Shown in pieces: positions 26,046 through 34,326 of a DNA stretch of 64,000 nt. The position numbers were made by a program, and so were the translations under genes. Every line of letters starts with the position of its first letter. Position 1 is the first letter of the stretch. The notes beneath the pieces are model-generated. The model did not search any database and was not told the origin of the DNA. It saw only the letters and a list, made by a program, of their open reading frames with translations. Origin of the DNA: an uncultured Flavobacteriaceae bacterium (lineage in GTDB: Bacteria; Bacteroidota; Bacteroidia; Flavobacteriales; Flavobacteriaceae); NCBI GenBank assembly GCA_947500435.1, contig CANMRV010000001.1, positions 186,001 to 250,000 of the forward strand. Direction: 5' to 3'.

Positions 26046-29000
26046 TCAATACCCATGAAACCCATACGTCCCATACCCATTCGGACGATATACGATAGCA
26101 CGCTTGCGGTCTTTGAGTAAAAATGCTTCGGTAACATATTCCAGTACTTCCTTATCGGTATCAGTGTCCTCAATACGAAGTGCATCGCCATTGTAGAAGG
26201 CTTTTGTACTGAGTGGTTTGCTATTGTCGAAAACTACTAAGTGCATTTTGAAGTTCTTATCGTAATCATTCCCATTTTTAGTTTTGAAATAGTATCCAGT
26301 ATAGGCTTTATCACGGTATTCCAACTTTCGCTTTTCCATAAATAAAAGAGAATCCTTTTTAGAATCGAAGCGTTTAAAACCAAACAGATTGGCTTCCGCT
26401 AAAAATCGTTCATTTCTGTATTTATTAGGGAATAGCGATAGCTTTCCGATGTCTTTAAGTTTGTTGAACAGCAGTGCCCGACTATTTAAATCAGCTGCTA
26501 AGGAATCAAGCATACCGTACGGAAGCGTTAATTCATCCTTGGTCAACAAGGCGGCATAAGTCGTTCTTACTTTGGGGTCTTTGACCAAAAGCAAACGATT
26601 AAAGAACTGCTTGACCTCTTTTTCTTTTAGAAATGGATATAATAGAACGGCATAGTCTTCTAAAACTTTGGTGCTTCCCCCTGAACCCGAAGGTGGTGTA
26701 GGCGGAGAATTATAATAGTCACGCTGATTGTAGGACATTCTGGTCTGGCCCAACTGTCGTTTTAACTGTATTTTAGCATCGTTTAAAATCTGTTTCCGGT
26801 ACTTCTTGTAACTTTTAGGTTTGATGAGTCCCTTAGCCTTTAAATTGGCCAACATCATAAAAATGGGTGACTTGTACTCTTCAATAGCACTATAATCCAG
26901 TATCTCCGGATATAATTTTTTGGCCATTGGAAGACTATCCATATAGGGTTTGAAGATTTTATAGATTTCAAACTTATTGGAAACCAAAGGCAAATCTTTT
27001 GACATTAATTCTAATAATAGGTCTACAGATTCTTCATCTGCCTTTTTGGTAATCGCTGTCAATATTTTCGTCTGAGCAGTTGAGTTATTGTACGATTTGG
27101 CATAGAATTCCTTGAAAAAGGAGTTGACCTGAGGGTCATCTAGTTTGGCTAGCTTTTGAATTAAGTAGGATTGAATGTGTTTCTTATCCTCGGGAAAATC
27201 AAATTCTGAAATGTAGTATTTTAGGGAATCAATATGTTTTTTCTGAAACTTGATAAAAGAATATCCATCTGAAACAATACTATCGTTCTTACGCAGTGCT
27301 TTAAAAAAGTCCGTTGTTTTATCAGTTAAGATGGACTTGCCGACTACCGTGTCAAACGGAATAAAATTTTGAAAGAAGTCGGTTACAAAACGGCTTGGAG
27401 TATCAATCGTATCTACTTTTGACTTCAATTCGTACAGTAGTCCGTTCTTTACGATGTTTTTGATGAGAATACCTCTTGTACTTGCCGTATCGGTTAAAGT
27501 GAGATTGAGTTCATACTCTCCCGCAGCTCGCATACTATCTTTTTCGCTATGGATTGTAAAGCGCTTATTGGCATATATTTTCTTCCGTAAGGCCCAAACC
27601 GAATCAATATGACTGAACATTAAAAAATCATGCGATTTGTTTAGTTCAACGGTTATGGCTTCGTTGTTTTTGTTCTGATAAACACTTTTCTTTTTGTAAG
27701 CACTGTACGGTTTCGGCCTGTTTTCTCCGTTATAATAGTTTCGACTGTTTTCTACGAATTTGACGGGTTTCACCGGACTTACCGAAGTAAATAGCATCGC
27801 CGTATCACGTACCTTTTTAAATGCATCTTTGTAAACAGGCTTCTTTAGCTTGAAAGAATTGAAAAAATCAGTTGCATGCTGTTCCTCTTTTGTAACAATT
27901 CCCATTAAGTAATAATCACCGCGCTTAAAAGTAGTTTTTAAGTGTAGACTTGTGTTTTCTTCTTTATCTAAAATTGCTTTTGAAGTTAAGGAATTACCTG
28001 AGCAAGCCCTATATTTAGGAGTCAATTCTAAATCTTGATAAAAACGTTTTTGAATCTGCTTAAGCTCGAAAGTATCTTCCTCAATAAAATTAAAATCGTT
28101 TAAAGTAACCTTCCGTAGAAAATAATAATCATTGGATATAGAGTCATACGCCTGCACTAAACGTTGCCCTTTGCGGTATCGGTTTGTAAAATTATAGAGT
28201 TGCGGCATTTTCACTTCAAAATCATCATAACCCGAGGAGATTTTGGAAATCTTTTTATCCAGTTTTTTGAATTGGATGCTATTAAAGATCGTATCTGAAT
28301 ACTGCGTTACGTAGTCACCTTTACCTCCCATTTTAAACATTAGAATCTCCAAGGGAGTTACGTAAATATGATACCGTTGATGGTCTCCATTTTTCAACTG
28401 ATTCCTTATATCCAATCCTTCGAAACCGTTTCGGGTAAACTTTGTCTTTTCTATGATTTTTCCAGGAATATTCTCAAACAAAAGCTTATCCAAATCATCT
28501 AAAGTGTAGGTGTGTTCCTTTTTTAGGAGGGAAAATGTATTGATACGATTCAGCATCACATAACTGCCATTGGCCAAATCGGGTGAAATGTAGGTGGTAT
28601 TGATAAATTCAGAAATCGGATACAGTTTATTCGGTAGATCAATACTGAAAAAATCATCATCGGGGCGAACGGTCTGGTACGTATTCTGAACTAGGCTGTC
28701 TACAATCTTTTGCTTTAGAATCCTTCCTCTAGAGGTCGCTCTCGAAGTTAAAGGCTTTACCGTGTAGCCCATATCGCGAAGCATCACAATTACACCTTTT
28801 TCACCTGGAAGATGTGCTGCTCCGATTCCGGTGAAAACTTTTGCGGTCCGCATTACCGAATCAAGCTTAGTTGCCATATTTCGGTTACGAATGGTCAGCA
28901 TGTTTTTGCGATAGTGCTCCGTGTACATAGCTTTATCAATGGAATCGAGCATGTTGATATTCCGATTCCGATAGGCATCTTGAAGCAAGGTCATCGGGTC

Positions 29001-29588
29001 AGATTCCTGCATCTTTTTCTGCAACCACTCATCTGGTTTTTTCTTCATGGCATTGAGACTGGCGCGACCAACAAGTGCCGATGATTCTTCCAAATCTTCC
29101 AAAGCAATTACTTTTTTGCCGAATTTCTTCCCTGCCTGGTAGATGAACATATCTAAGTAGGTTTCCTCCTCAAAATTTTGAGAATACTCATTCGTACGAT
29201 ATAAAATACTATTCACCCTGCGGTCTTCAAAGGCGAGGTAGGCTCCGATTTCTTCTTTCTTCGGATTCTTAATCGCAAAGGGATAGGTGTAAAATCCTTT
29301 TGCGTTAAATCCATTTGATTGCCCATATGCCATCGCGCTTGTACTGATATCATTATCTAGCCAGGTATCCGGGTCTGATTCCAGAGCAACTACATCGCTC
29401 TTTTCCAAGGCTTGATAAAAAACATCGTCTAAACGGAACGCAATTCGCTTGCTTACATGCATGGTTCCATACAGGTATGAAGTTTGTTCAAGACCGTTTC
29501 CTGAGATTTCCCATAATAAACTATTTTTCTCCTGCGCGTAGGTAGCTATGAAACAAATTGAGAAGAGTATGGTAAAAAAATTCCGCAT
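26046..29588 (-). CDS. Large exported TraB/GumN family protein (1180 residues)
   Basis: The signal peptide (NFFTILFSICFIATYAQ) is followed by a TraB/GumN domain at about 22-290: LLWEISGNGLEQTSYLYGTMHVS, a DVVALESDPDTW segment, and VFTGIGAAHLPGEKGV near 255, the usual two conserved ends. The TraB/GumN fold carries Gly-x-x-His motifs (here GTMH and GAAH) of a putative metalloprotease-like site; its biochemical role in bacteria is unproven. The remaining 890 residues are beta-rich to about 700 and then helical with repeat-like periodicity, with a low-complexity PPTPPSGSGGS linker near 970. The gene stands alone, and a TAAATTTG element on its coding strand (29616-29623) may be its minus-7. Confidence 0.8.
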   Translation of the reverse strand: MRNFFTILFSICFIATYAQEKNSLLWEISGNGLEQTSYLYGTMHVSKRIAFRLDDVFYQALEKSDVVALESDPDTWLDNDISTSAMAYGQSNGFNAKGFYTYPFAIKNPKKEEIGAYLAFEDRRVNSILYRTNEYSQNFEEETYLDMFIYQAGKKFGKKVIALEDLEESSALVGRASLNAMKKKPDEWLQKKMQESDPMTLLQDAYRNRNINMLDSIDKAMYTEHYRKNMLTIRNRNMATKLDSVMRTAKVFTGIGAAHLPGEKGVIVMLRDMGYTVKPLTSRATSRGRILKQKIVDSLVQNTYQTVRPDDDFFSIDLPNKLYPISEFINTTYISPDLANGSYVMLNRINTFSLLKKEHTYTLDDLDKLLFENIPGKIIEKTKFTRNGFEGLDIRNQLKNGDHQRYHIYVTPLEILMFKMGGKGDYVTQYSDTIFNSIQFKKLDKKISKISSGYDDFEVKMPQLYNFTNRYRKGQRLVQAYDSISNDYYFLRKVTLNDFNFIEEDTFELKQIQKRFYQDLELTPKYRACSGNSLTSKAILDKEENTSLHLKTTFKRGDYYLMGIVTKEEQHATDFFNSFKLKKPVYKDAFKKVRDTAMLFTSVSPVKPVKFVENSRNYYNGENRPKPYSAYKKKSVYQNKNNEAITVELNKSHDFLMFSHIDSVWALRKKIYANKRFTIHSEKDSMRAAGEYELNLTLTDTASTRGILIKNIVKNGLLYELKSKVDTIDTPSRFVTDFFQNFIPFDTVVGKSILTDKTTDFFKALRKNDSIVSDGYSFIKFQKKHIDSLKYYISEFDFPEDKKHIQSYLIQKLAKLDDPQVNSFFKEFYAKSYNNSTAQTKILTAITKKADEESVDLLLELMSKDLPLVSNKFEIYKIFKPYMDSLPMAKKLYPEILDYSAIEEYKSPIFMMLANLKAKGLIKPKSYKKYRKQILNDAKIQLKRQLGQTRMSYNQRDYYNSPPTPPSGSGGSTKVLEDYAVLLYPFLKEKEVKQFFNRLLLVKDPKVRTTYAALLTKDELTLPYGMLDSLAADLNSRALLFNKLKDIGKLSLFPNKYRNERFLAEANLFGFKRFDSKKDSLLFMEKRKLEYRDKAYTGYYFKTKNGNDYDKNFKMHLVVFDNSKPLSTKAFYNGDALRIEDTDTDKEVLEYVTEAFLLKDRKRAIVYRPNGYGTYGFHGY

Positions 29589-29746
29589 TACTAGTTTTTT
29601 GGCCTGTGGTTTTCACAAATTTAAGAAAGGATGAACCTTAGTTTATCCCTATAAACTGTGAAAGTTTCGTAGCTAGTTCTTGATATAACGGGCATTTTGG
29701 CGGTCTATTTTCCTGAATAAGGGGTTTTTTAGGAAAAATTATTCAA

Positions 29747-29773
29747 GTTCCTTCCCCAGAAAGGGGAAGGAAC
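29747..29773. repeat. Perfect 11-base hairpin, family-B-like
   Basis: GTTCCTTCCCC, loop AGAAA, GGGGAAGGAAC. It is similar in style to the CCTCCCC/GGGGAGG hairpins elsewhere in the window. It is not followed by a T-run on the plus strand, so it is not a standard terminator for that direction. Confidence 0.7.
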
Positions 29774-29876
29774 AAAAAGCATGGGTTCATTAGGACAATT
29801 CAACAAAATCGACAAACCCTATACCACCATCGAAAAACAAATGAATGCTTTTGAAGGTAGAATGCGGTTCATGGCT

Positions 29877-29884
29877 TATTTTTG
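29877..29884 (+). promoter_or_regulatory. hemH promoter, minus-7 element
   Basis: TATTTTTG matches TAnnTTTG, with TTTG at 29850-29853 a possible minus-33 element 23 bases upstream (at the long end of normal spacing). It overlaps the longer in-frame ATG at 29882, so the translation start must be downstream, at 29906. Confidence 0.5.
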
Positions 29885-29905
29885 CATTTGAAAAATTGCA
29901 ACAAT

Positions 29906-30937
29906 ATGAAGGGAGTTTTATTAGTAAACTTAGGTTCTCCAGACAGTCCCACCGCTAAAGATGTAAAGCCATATTTAGATGAGTTTTTGATGGATGAACG
30001 TGTCATTGACGTTAATCCCGTGTTGCGAAATCTTTTGGTAAGAGGAATCATTCTACAAACCCGACCCAAGAAATCAGCGAAAGCATATGCCAAAATTTGG
30101 TGGGACGAAGGCTCTCCACTAATTGTACTGTCCGAACGCTTTGCAAAGAAAGTTCAGGAGCATACCGATATGCCGGTTGCTTTAGGCATGCGTTACGGAA
30201 GCATGTCAATCAAAAAAGCACTTCAAGAATTAAAGGATAAGGGTGTTGATGAGGTATTGTTGGTGCCTCTATATCCACATTACGCAATGTCATCCTATGA
30301 AACGGTCGTGGTGAAGACGATGGAGGATAAGAAGAAGTTCTTTCCTGATATGAAGATTACGACTTTGCCTGCTTTTTATAAGAGTCCGGAGTATATTAAA
30401 GTCCTGTCGGAAAGCATTGCTGAGGGATTAAAAGATTTTGACTACGACCATATTTTGTTCTCCTATCACGGAATTCCAGAACGGCATATCCGCAAAAGCG
30501 ACCCAACAAAATTCCATTGTAAAATTGATGGAAACTGTTGTGGTGTAAACTCGGTTGCACATAATACCTGTTACAGACATCAAGTCTATGAAACCACGGA
30601 ATTGGTCAAGAACCATCTCGGATTGTCCGAAGAAAAAATAAGCACTTCTTTTCAATCGCGCTTAGCAGGTGACCCCTGGCTAAAACCCTATACCGATTAC
30701 GAATTTGAGCGTTTGGCGAAGGAAGGTAAAAAGAAGTTAGCTGTTGTAACTGCAGCCTTCGTTTCCGATTGTCTAGAAACCCTCGAAGAAATCGCCATGG
30801 AAGGGAAAGAGCAGTTCGAAGAAGCCGGTGGTGAACACTACAAACACATTCCCTGCTTAAATGACAACGATGCCTGGGTAGCCGTAATGGCGAAATGGGT
30901 GAATGAGTGGCAGGCGGCAAACGTACTACCAGTTTAA
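29906..30937 (+). CDS. hemH: Ferrochelatase
   Basis: HemH inserts Fe2+ into protoporphyrin IX, the last step of the protohaem route. From the ATG at 29906 the product has 343 residues and starts MKGVLLVNLGSPDSPTAKDV, the standard family start. The catalytic histidine lies in LFSYHGIPERH (H188), and PLYPHYAMSSYETV and GDPWLKPYTDYEFERLA are also typical. A segment after the active site contains C205, C211, C212 and C222, the kind of cysteine set that binds a [2Fe-2S] cluster in some bacterial ferrochelatases. Its promoter separates it from the haem operon 15 kb away. Confidence 0.96.
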   Translation: MKGVLLVNLGSPDSPTAKDVKPYLDEFLMDERVIDVNPVLRNLLVRGIILQTRPKKSAKAYAKIWWDEGSPLIVLSERFAKKVQEHTDMPVALGMRYGSMSIKKALQELKDKGVDEVLLVPLYPHYAMSSYETVVVKTMEDKKKFFPDMKITTLPAFYKSPEYIKVLSESIAEGLKDFDYDHILFSYHGIPERHIRKSDPTKFHCKIDGNCCGVNSVAHNTCYRHQVYETTELVKNHLGLSEEKISTSFQSRLAGDPWLKPYTDYEFERLAKEGKKKLAVVTAAFVSDCLETLEEIAMEGKEQFEEAGGEHYKHIPCLNDNDAWVAVMAKWVNEWQAANVLPV

Positions 30938-30940
30938 CCT

Positions 30941-30980
30941 GTCCCCTCTTGAGAGGGGTGGCGAAGCCGGGGTGTGTCTG
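30941..30980. repeat. Short palindromic repeat after hemH (CCCCTC/GAGGGG hairpin)
   Basis: GTCCCCTCTTGAGAGGGGTGGCGAAGCCGGGGTGTGTCTG starts 4 bases after the hemH stop; its first half forms CCCCTCTTGAGAGGGG. It is a shorter relative of the repeats at 61887 and 62929. It may serve as a transcript-end hairpin but has no T-run. Confidence 0.6.
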
Positions 30981-31047
30981 ACGTAAATTCGACTTCATCT
31001 TTGATAATCTAAAATAATTTGAGATTTAGACGTCTGAATCAGCAAAT

Positions 31048-31077
31048 CGCTTAGCGCTGTGCGTACGGCGCTAAGCG
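31048..31077. repeat. 10-base inverted repeat upstream of the MATE gene
   Basis: CGCTTAGCGC, ten-base spacer, GCGCTAAGCG: perfect arms, ending 19 bases before the MATE ATG. It belongs to the GCTTAGCG-type repeats (family C) also seen near 43059-43138. It could act as an operator, but its resemblance to dispersed repeats makes that uncertain. Confidence 0.65.
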
Positions 31078-31096
31078 TTCGGCGAACAAGCGAAAC

Positions 31097-32476
31097 ATGG
31101 CAAAAATAACGTCAGAAGAACTCGGAACACTCCCGATCAGCAAACTGCTGATAAAGCAGTCTATACCCGCTTCTATCGGTATTTTAGTGATGTCACTCAA
31201 CATTCTGGTAGATTCTATATTTGTGGGGAACTGGATTGGCTCCATCGCCATTGCTGCCATCAATGTAGTACTTCCAGTTTCTTTTTTTATTGGCGCCTTG
31301 GGTATGGCAATCGGTATCGGAGGGTCAAGTATTATCTCGCGGGCGCTCGGGGCGAACAATAAGGCTAAAGCTGTTAAGACCTTCGGAAATCAAATCACCC
31401 TGACACTTTTGGTTACGATAACCATGGTAGCCTTGGGCTTGTACTATGTCGATTCGCTTATTCCAGCATTTGGGGGTAAAGGAGCTATTTTCGACCCAGC
31501 CAAAATTTACTACACCACTATTTTATATGGAATTCCCTTTCTAGCACTTTGTATGATGGGAAATACGGTAATCCGTGCCGAAGGAAAACCAAAATTCGCC
31601 ATGATTGCCATGATTATTCCATCTGTGGGGAACTTGCTGATGGATTACATCTTTATCTATATTTTCGATTGGGGGATGCACGGAGCGGCCTGGGCTACCA
31701 CAATCGGATACATACTTTGCTTTAGCTATGTACTGTACTTTTTTCTTTCGAAAAACTCCGAATTAAAATTGAATCCGAATTGTTTTGCCTTGGATTTCTC
31801 CATCGTAAAAGAAATCAGTTCGCTAGGTTTTGTTACGCTTTCGCGGCAGGCCACTACGAGCATCGTGTATTTGTTAATGAATAATATACTGTTCAGTTTG
31901 GGCGGGGAAGCGATGGTGGCCGTATATGCCATTATTGGCCGAATGCTCATGTTTGCATTGTTTCCCGTGTTCGGGGTGACTCAGGGTTTTCTGCCTATTG
32001 CAGGATATAATTATGGTGCTAAGAAATATCAAAGGGTACGGGAAAGTATTAATACGGCCATCAAATATGCAGCAATTTTGGCAACCGTTGTTTTCATAGG
32101 GCTCTTTATTTTTCCAGCAGAAATCGCTTCACTCTTTCTAAGTAGCAAAGAAGGATTATCCGCCAATGAGTTAGCTATCAATGCCTTTGTTTTGGAACAT
32201 ACACCAACAGCCATGCGATGGGTTTTTGCGGCTACTCCAATTATTGCGTTGCAGTTGATCGGAGCGGCTTATTTTCAAGCGGTTGGCAAAGCAATTCCTG
32301 CATTGCTATTGACATTGACCCGACAAGGCTTCTTTTTCATTCCGCTTATTTTGATTTTACCGAACTATTTCGGAGAATTAGGGGTATGGTCATCATTTGC
32401 CATTGCAGATGTTCTGGCCACTCTTGTTACAGGTTGGTATCTAAACAAGGAAATCAAAAAAGATTTACGGCAATAA
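31097..32476 (+). CDS. MATE family efflux transporter
   Basis: The 459-residue protein has twelve hydrophobic segments and the two-lobed MATE layout. The opening ISKLLIKQSIPASIGILVMSLN is typical, followed by DSIFVGNWIGSIAIAAINV and the second-half ATTSIVYLLMNNILFSLGGEA. MATE proteins export cationic drugs, dyes or metabolites from the cytoplasm using Na+ or H+ gradients; the substrate here is unknown. It is transcribed alone, with a palindrome 20-50 bases upstream of its start, and is followed by an independent lactonase-like gene. Confidence 0.92.
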   Translation: MAKITSEELGTLPISKLLIKQSIPASIGILVMSLNILVDSIFVGNWIGSIAIAAINVVLPVSFFIGALGMAIGIGGSSIISRALGANNKAKAVKTFGNQITLTLLVTITMVALGLYYVDSLIPAFGGKGAIFDPAKIYYTTILYGIPFLALCMMGNTVIRAEGKPKFAMIAMIIPSVGNLLMDYIFIYIFDWGMHGAAWATTIGYILCFSYVLYFFLSKNSELKLNPNCFALDFSIVKEISSLGFVTLSRQATTSIVYLLMNNILFSLGGEAMVAVYAIIGRMLMFALFPVFGVTQGFLPIAGYNYGAKKYQRVRESINTAIKYAAILATVVFIGLFIFPAEIASLFLSSKEGLSANELAINAFVLEHTPTAMRWVFAATPIIALQLIGAAYFQAVGKAIPALLLTLTRQGFFFIPLILILPNYFGELGVWSSFAIADVLATLVTGWYLNKEIKKDLRQ

Positions 32477-32536
32477 GGACTATGGATTGAATTTCCACTA
32501 TTTTTAAGGACTTAGAATTAGACAATCCATCATCTC

Positions 32537-33634
32537 ATGAACATCAAATCAATAGTTCTTTTAGCCCTTGCCATGACCGTAATTCAATGTAATGAACAGG
32601 AAGAATCCAAATCTGCAACCTTGTTTGTTGGCACCTATACCGATGCTGAAAGTGAAGGGATTTACAAAATGCAATTCGATACGGAGACCGGAAAACTCAC
32701 AGCTTCGACATTAGCCGCTGAAATTACGAGTCCGTCGTATTTAGCGATTTCAAAAGAGAAAGACTTTTTATATGCGGTGCAAGAGGTGAATAGTTTTGAA
32801 GATGCAGCTGGCGGAGTCACTGCTTTTTCCATAAAAAATGATAGCCTAATGGAATTGCAAACCGTTTCTAGTAAAGGAGCACACCCCTGTCATATCAGCT
32901 TATCGCCTGCGGGAGATAAAGTTGCGATTTCCAATTATACCGGTGGAAACGCAAGCGTGTACAATGTTGGTGCTGACGGAAAACTATCAGGACCTTCAGC
33001 CGTCATGAATCACTTCGAAATCGATACGATGAAGACGCCCCATGCTCACATGGCCCAATGGGTGAATGGAGATATTTATATCGCAGATTTAGGATTGGAT
33101 GCGGTTCTAGCATATGATAGTGAAACTAAAGAAATGGCAAAACCAAAAGCGACGCTTCTATTACCAAAAGGTGCAGGGCCACGTCATTTTACCAGCACAC
33201 AAAACGGAAAGTTTCTATACGTCATCAACGAACTGAACTCAAGTATCTCGGTATTCGAAAAAGACGCTTCAGGCAACTATAGTTCAAAGCAAAATGAATC
33301 CACTTTAGCGGCAGATTTTAAAGGAGATAGCTTCTGTGCGGACATTCATGTGTCATCTGACGGAAAGTTTTTATACGGATCCAACCGAGGAGAAAATACG
33401 ATAGTCATATTTTCCATAGACCAACAAACAGGAGGCTTAACGCTCGTTGGACGAGAAAGCGTACAAGGCGATTGGCCCAGAAATTTCACCATTGACCCCA
33501 CCGGAAAATTCCTTTTGGTCGCTAATCAAAAGAGCGACAATATCACCGTCTTCAAAAGAGACCAAGAAAAAGGAACGCTTACGTTTCTAAATGAAGAAAA
33601 GCTTTCGAAACCTGTTTGTTTAGTGTTTTTGTAG
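32537..33634 (+). CDS. Lactonase-family beta-propeller lipoprotein (6-phosphogluconolactonase-like)
   Basis: The 365-residue protein has a lipoprotein signal (LALAMTVIQC, Cys18) and a seven-bladed propeller of the PF10282 type. Landmarks are FVGTYTDAESEGIY at the start, GAHPCHISLSPAGDKVAISNYTGG, KTPHAHMAQW, GAGPRHFTSTQNGKFLYVINELN, DIHVSSDGKFLYGSNRGENTI and GDWPRNFTIDPTGKFLLVANQ. Cytosolic members hydrolyse 6-phosphogluconolactone; an envelope lipoprotein version more likely acts on another lactone or binds a ligand. It is a single-gene unit after the MATE exporter, with a 60-base gap. Confidence 0.86.
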   Translation: MNIKSIVLLALAMTVIQCNEQEESKSATLFVGTYTDAESEGIYKMQFDTETGKLTASTLAAEITSPSYLAISKEKDFLYAVQEVNSFEDAAGGVTAFSIKNDSLMELQTVSSKGAHPCHISLSPAGDKVAISNYTGGNASVYNVGADGKLSGPSAVMNHFEIDTMKTPHAHMAQWVNGDIYIADLGLDAVLAYDSETKEMAKPKATLLLPKGAGPRHFTSTQNGKFLYVINELNSSISVFEKDASGNYSSKQNESTLAADFKGDSFCADIHVSSDGKFLYGSNRGENTIVIFSIDQQTGGLTLVGRESVQGDWPRNFTIDPTGKFLLVANQKSDNITVFKRDQEKGTLTFLNEEKLSKPVCLVFL

Positions 33635-33664
33635 TTAGAGTTTAAGAGACAAGAAATAGCTATA

Positions 33665-33699
33665 CTGTCATCTCGAGCGGAGTCGAGAGACTAGGAACA
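33665..33699. repeat. Family-A palindromic repeat, single unit
   Basis: CTGTCATCTCGAGCGGAGTC followed by GAGAGACTAGGAACA. It is the standard family-A unit, in the spacer after the lactonase gene. Confidence 0.85.
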
Positions 33700-33710
33700 A
33701 AAATTCAACA

Positions 33711-33797
33711 GATTGCTTCGTACCTCGCAATGACGTCTTTGCGAGGAGCTGTACGAATATTGAAATCAAAATAAATAGTAAAAGCGACGCGGCAACC
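33711..33797. repeat. Family-D repeat, apparently interrupted
   Basis: CCTCGCAA at 33723-33730 pairs with TTGCGAGG at 33739-33746, and CGTCTTTGCGAGGAGC at 33734-33749 is identical to 11766-11781. The usual closing piece GCGACGCGGCAACCT appears only at 33784-33798, so about 30 bases of AT-rich sequence seem inserted in the repeat. Confidence 0.65.
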
Positions 33798-33813
33798 TAT
33801 TGACAAAAGCCAA

Positions 33814-34242
33814 CTACTCTTCCGGCATCCTTGTAGCGGCCTTGCTAATAATCTTCCATTTGCCTTCCAATTTTTTCAGGATAAACAAATCGATAAATAT
33901 CATTTTACGTTCATCAATTGCGATTTCGACCTTAGCCATGGCAATGTCATTTGAGCGGTCGACGGATAGAATGGTTCCCACCCTGCCATTGAATTTTCCT
34001 TTTTCACGCTTTTTAAAAAGCTCTGCATATTCAGCTGCGGAGAGAATCCATATCGGTTGGTCCTTTTTTGATAAGAACATGCGTGCATCTTCATAGAAAG
34101 GCGCGACGATTTTCTCAGGGTCATTGTACGAGCTGCCGTCGATATAGCTTTGGAGTGATTCGCGAATCGCTTCTTCTTCGGTTTGGGCTACGCTTGTTGC
34201 GCATGCTAATAGGAGTGCTGCAGTAAAAAATAGTGTTTTCAT
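33814..34242 (-). CDS. Exported NTF2-like (SnoaL/lumazine-binding type) protein
   Basis: The 142-residue protein has a signal peptide (KTLFFTAALLLACATSVAQ) and an NTF2-like cone fold: an N-terminal helix (EEEAIRESLQSYIDGSSYNDPEKIVAPFYEDARMF) and a C-terminal sheet ending DLFILKKLEGKWKIISKAATR. Such exported proteins, often annotated as putative lumazine-binding, may bind small ligands; catalytic residues cannot be identified. A single gene between repeat-rich sequence and the pseudoenzyme gene on the same strand. Confidence 0.78.
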   Translation of the reverse strand: MKTLFFTAALLLACATSVAQTEEEAIRESLQSYIDGSSYNDPEKIVAPFYEDARMFLSKKDQPIWILSAAEYAELFKKREKGKFNGRVGTILSVDRSNDIAMAKVEIAIDERKMIFIDLFILKKLEGKWKIISKAATRMPEE

Positions 34243-34326
34243 AATAGTGATTATAAATTCTTATTCTGTTTTTATGCGGGTGATTTTGCCGTTTTTGTAA
34301 TCCTTATGACCTTCTTATTATTTTGT

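Larger units (their letters stand above)
29589..29905. other. Divergent intergenic region with a hairpin and a 36-codon frame
   Basis: The 317-base gap between the TraB/GumN and hemH starts holds a perfect 11-base hairpin (29747-29773), the hemH minus-7 element (29877-29884) and an open frame of 36 codons (29781-29891, starting MGSLGQFNKIDK). That frame runs into the hemH promoter. I cannot show that it is translated and do not annotate it as a gene. Confidence 0.6.

Noticed and set aside
29781..29891. 36-codon frame before hemH
   Set aside because: Runs into the hemH promoter element, has no similarity I recognise and is too short to judge.
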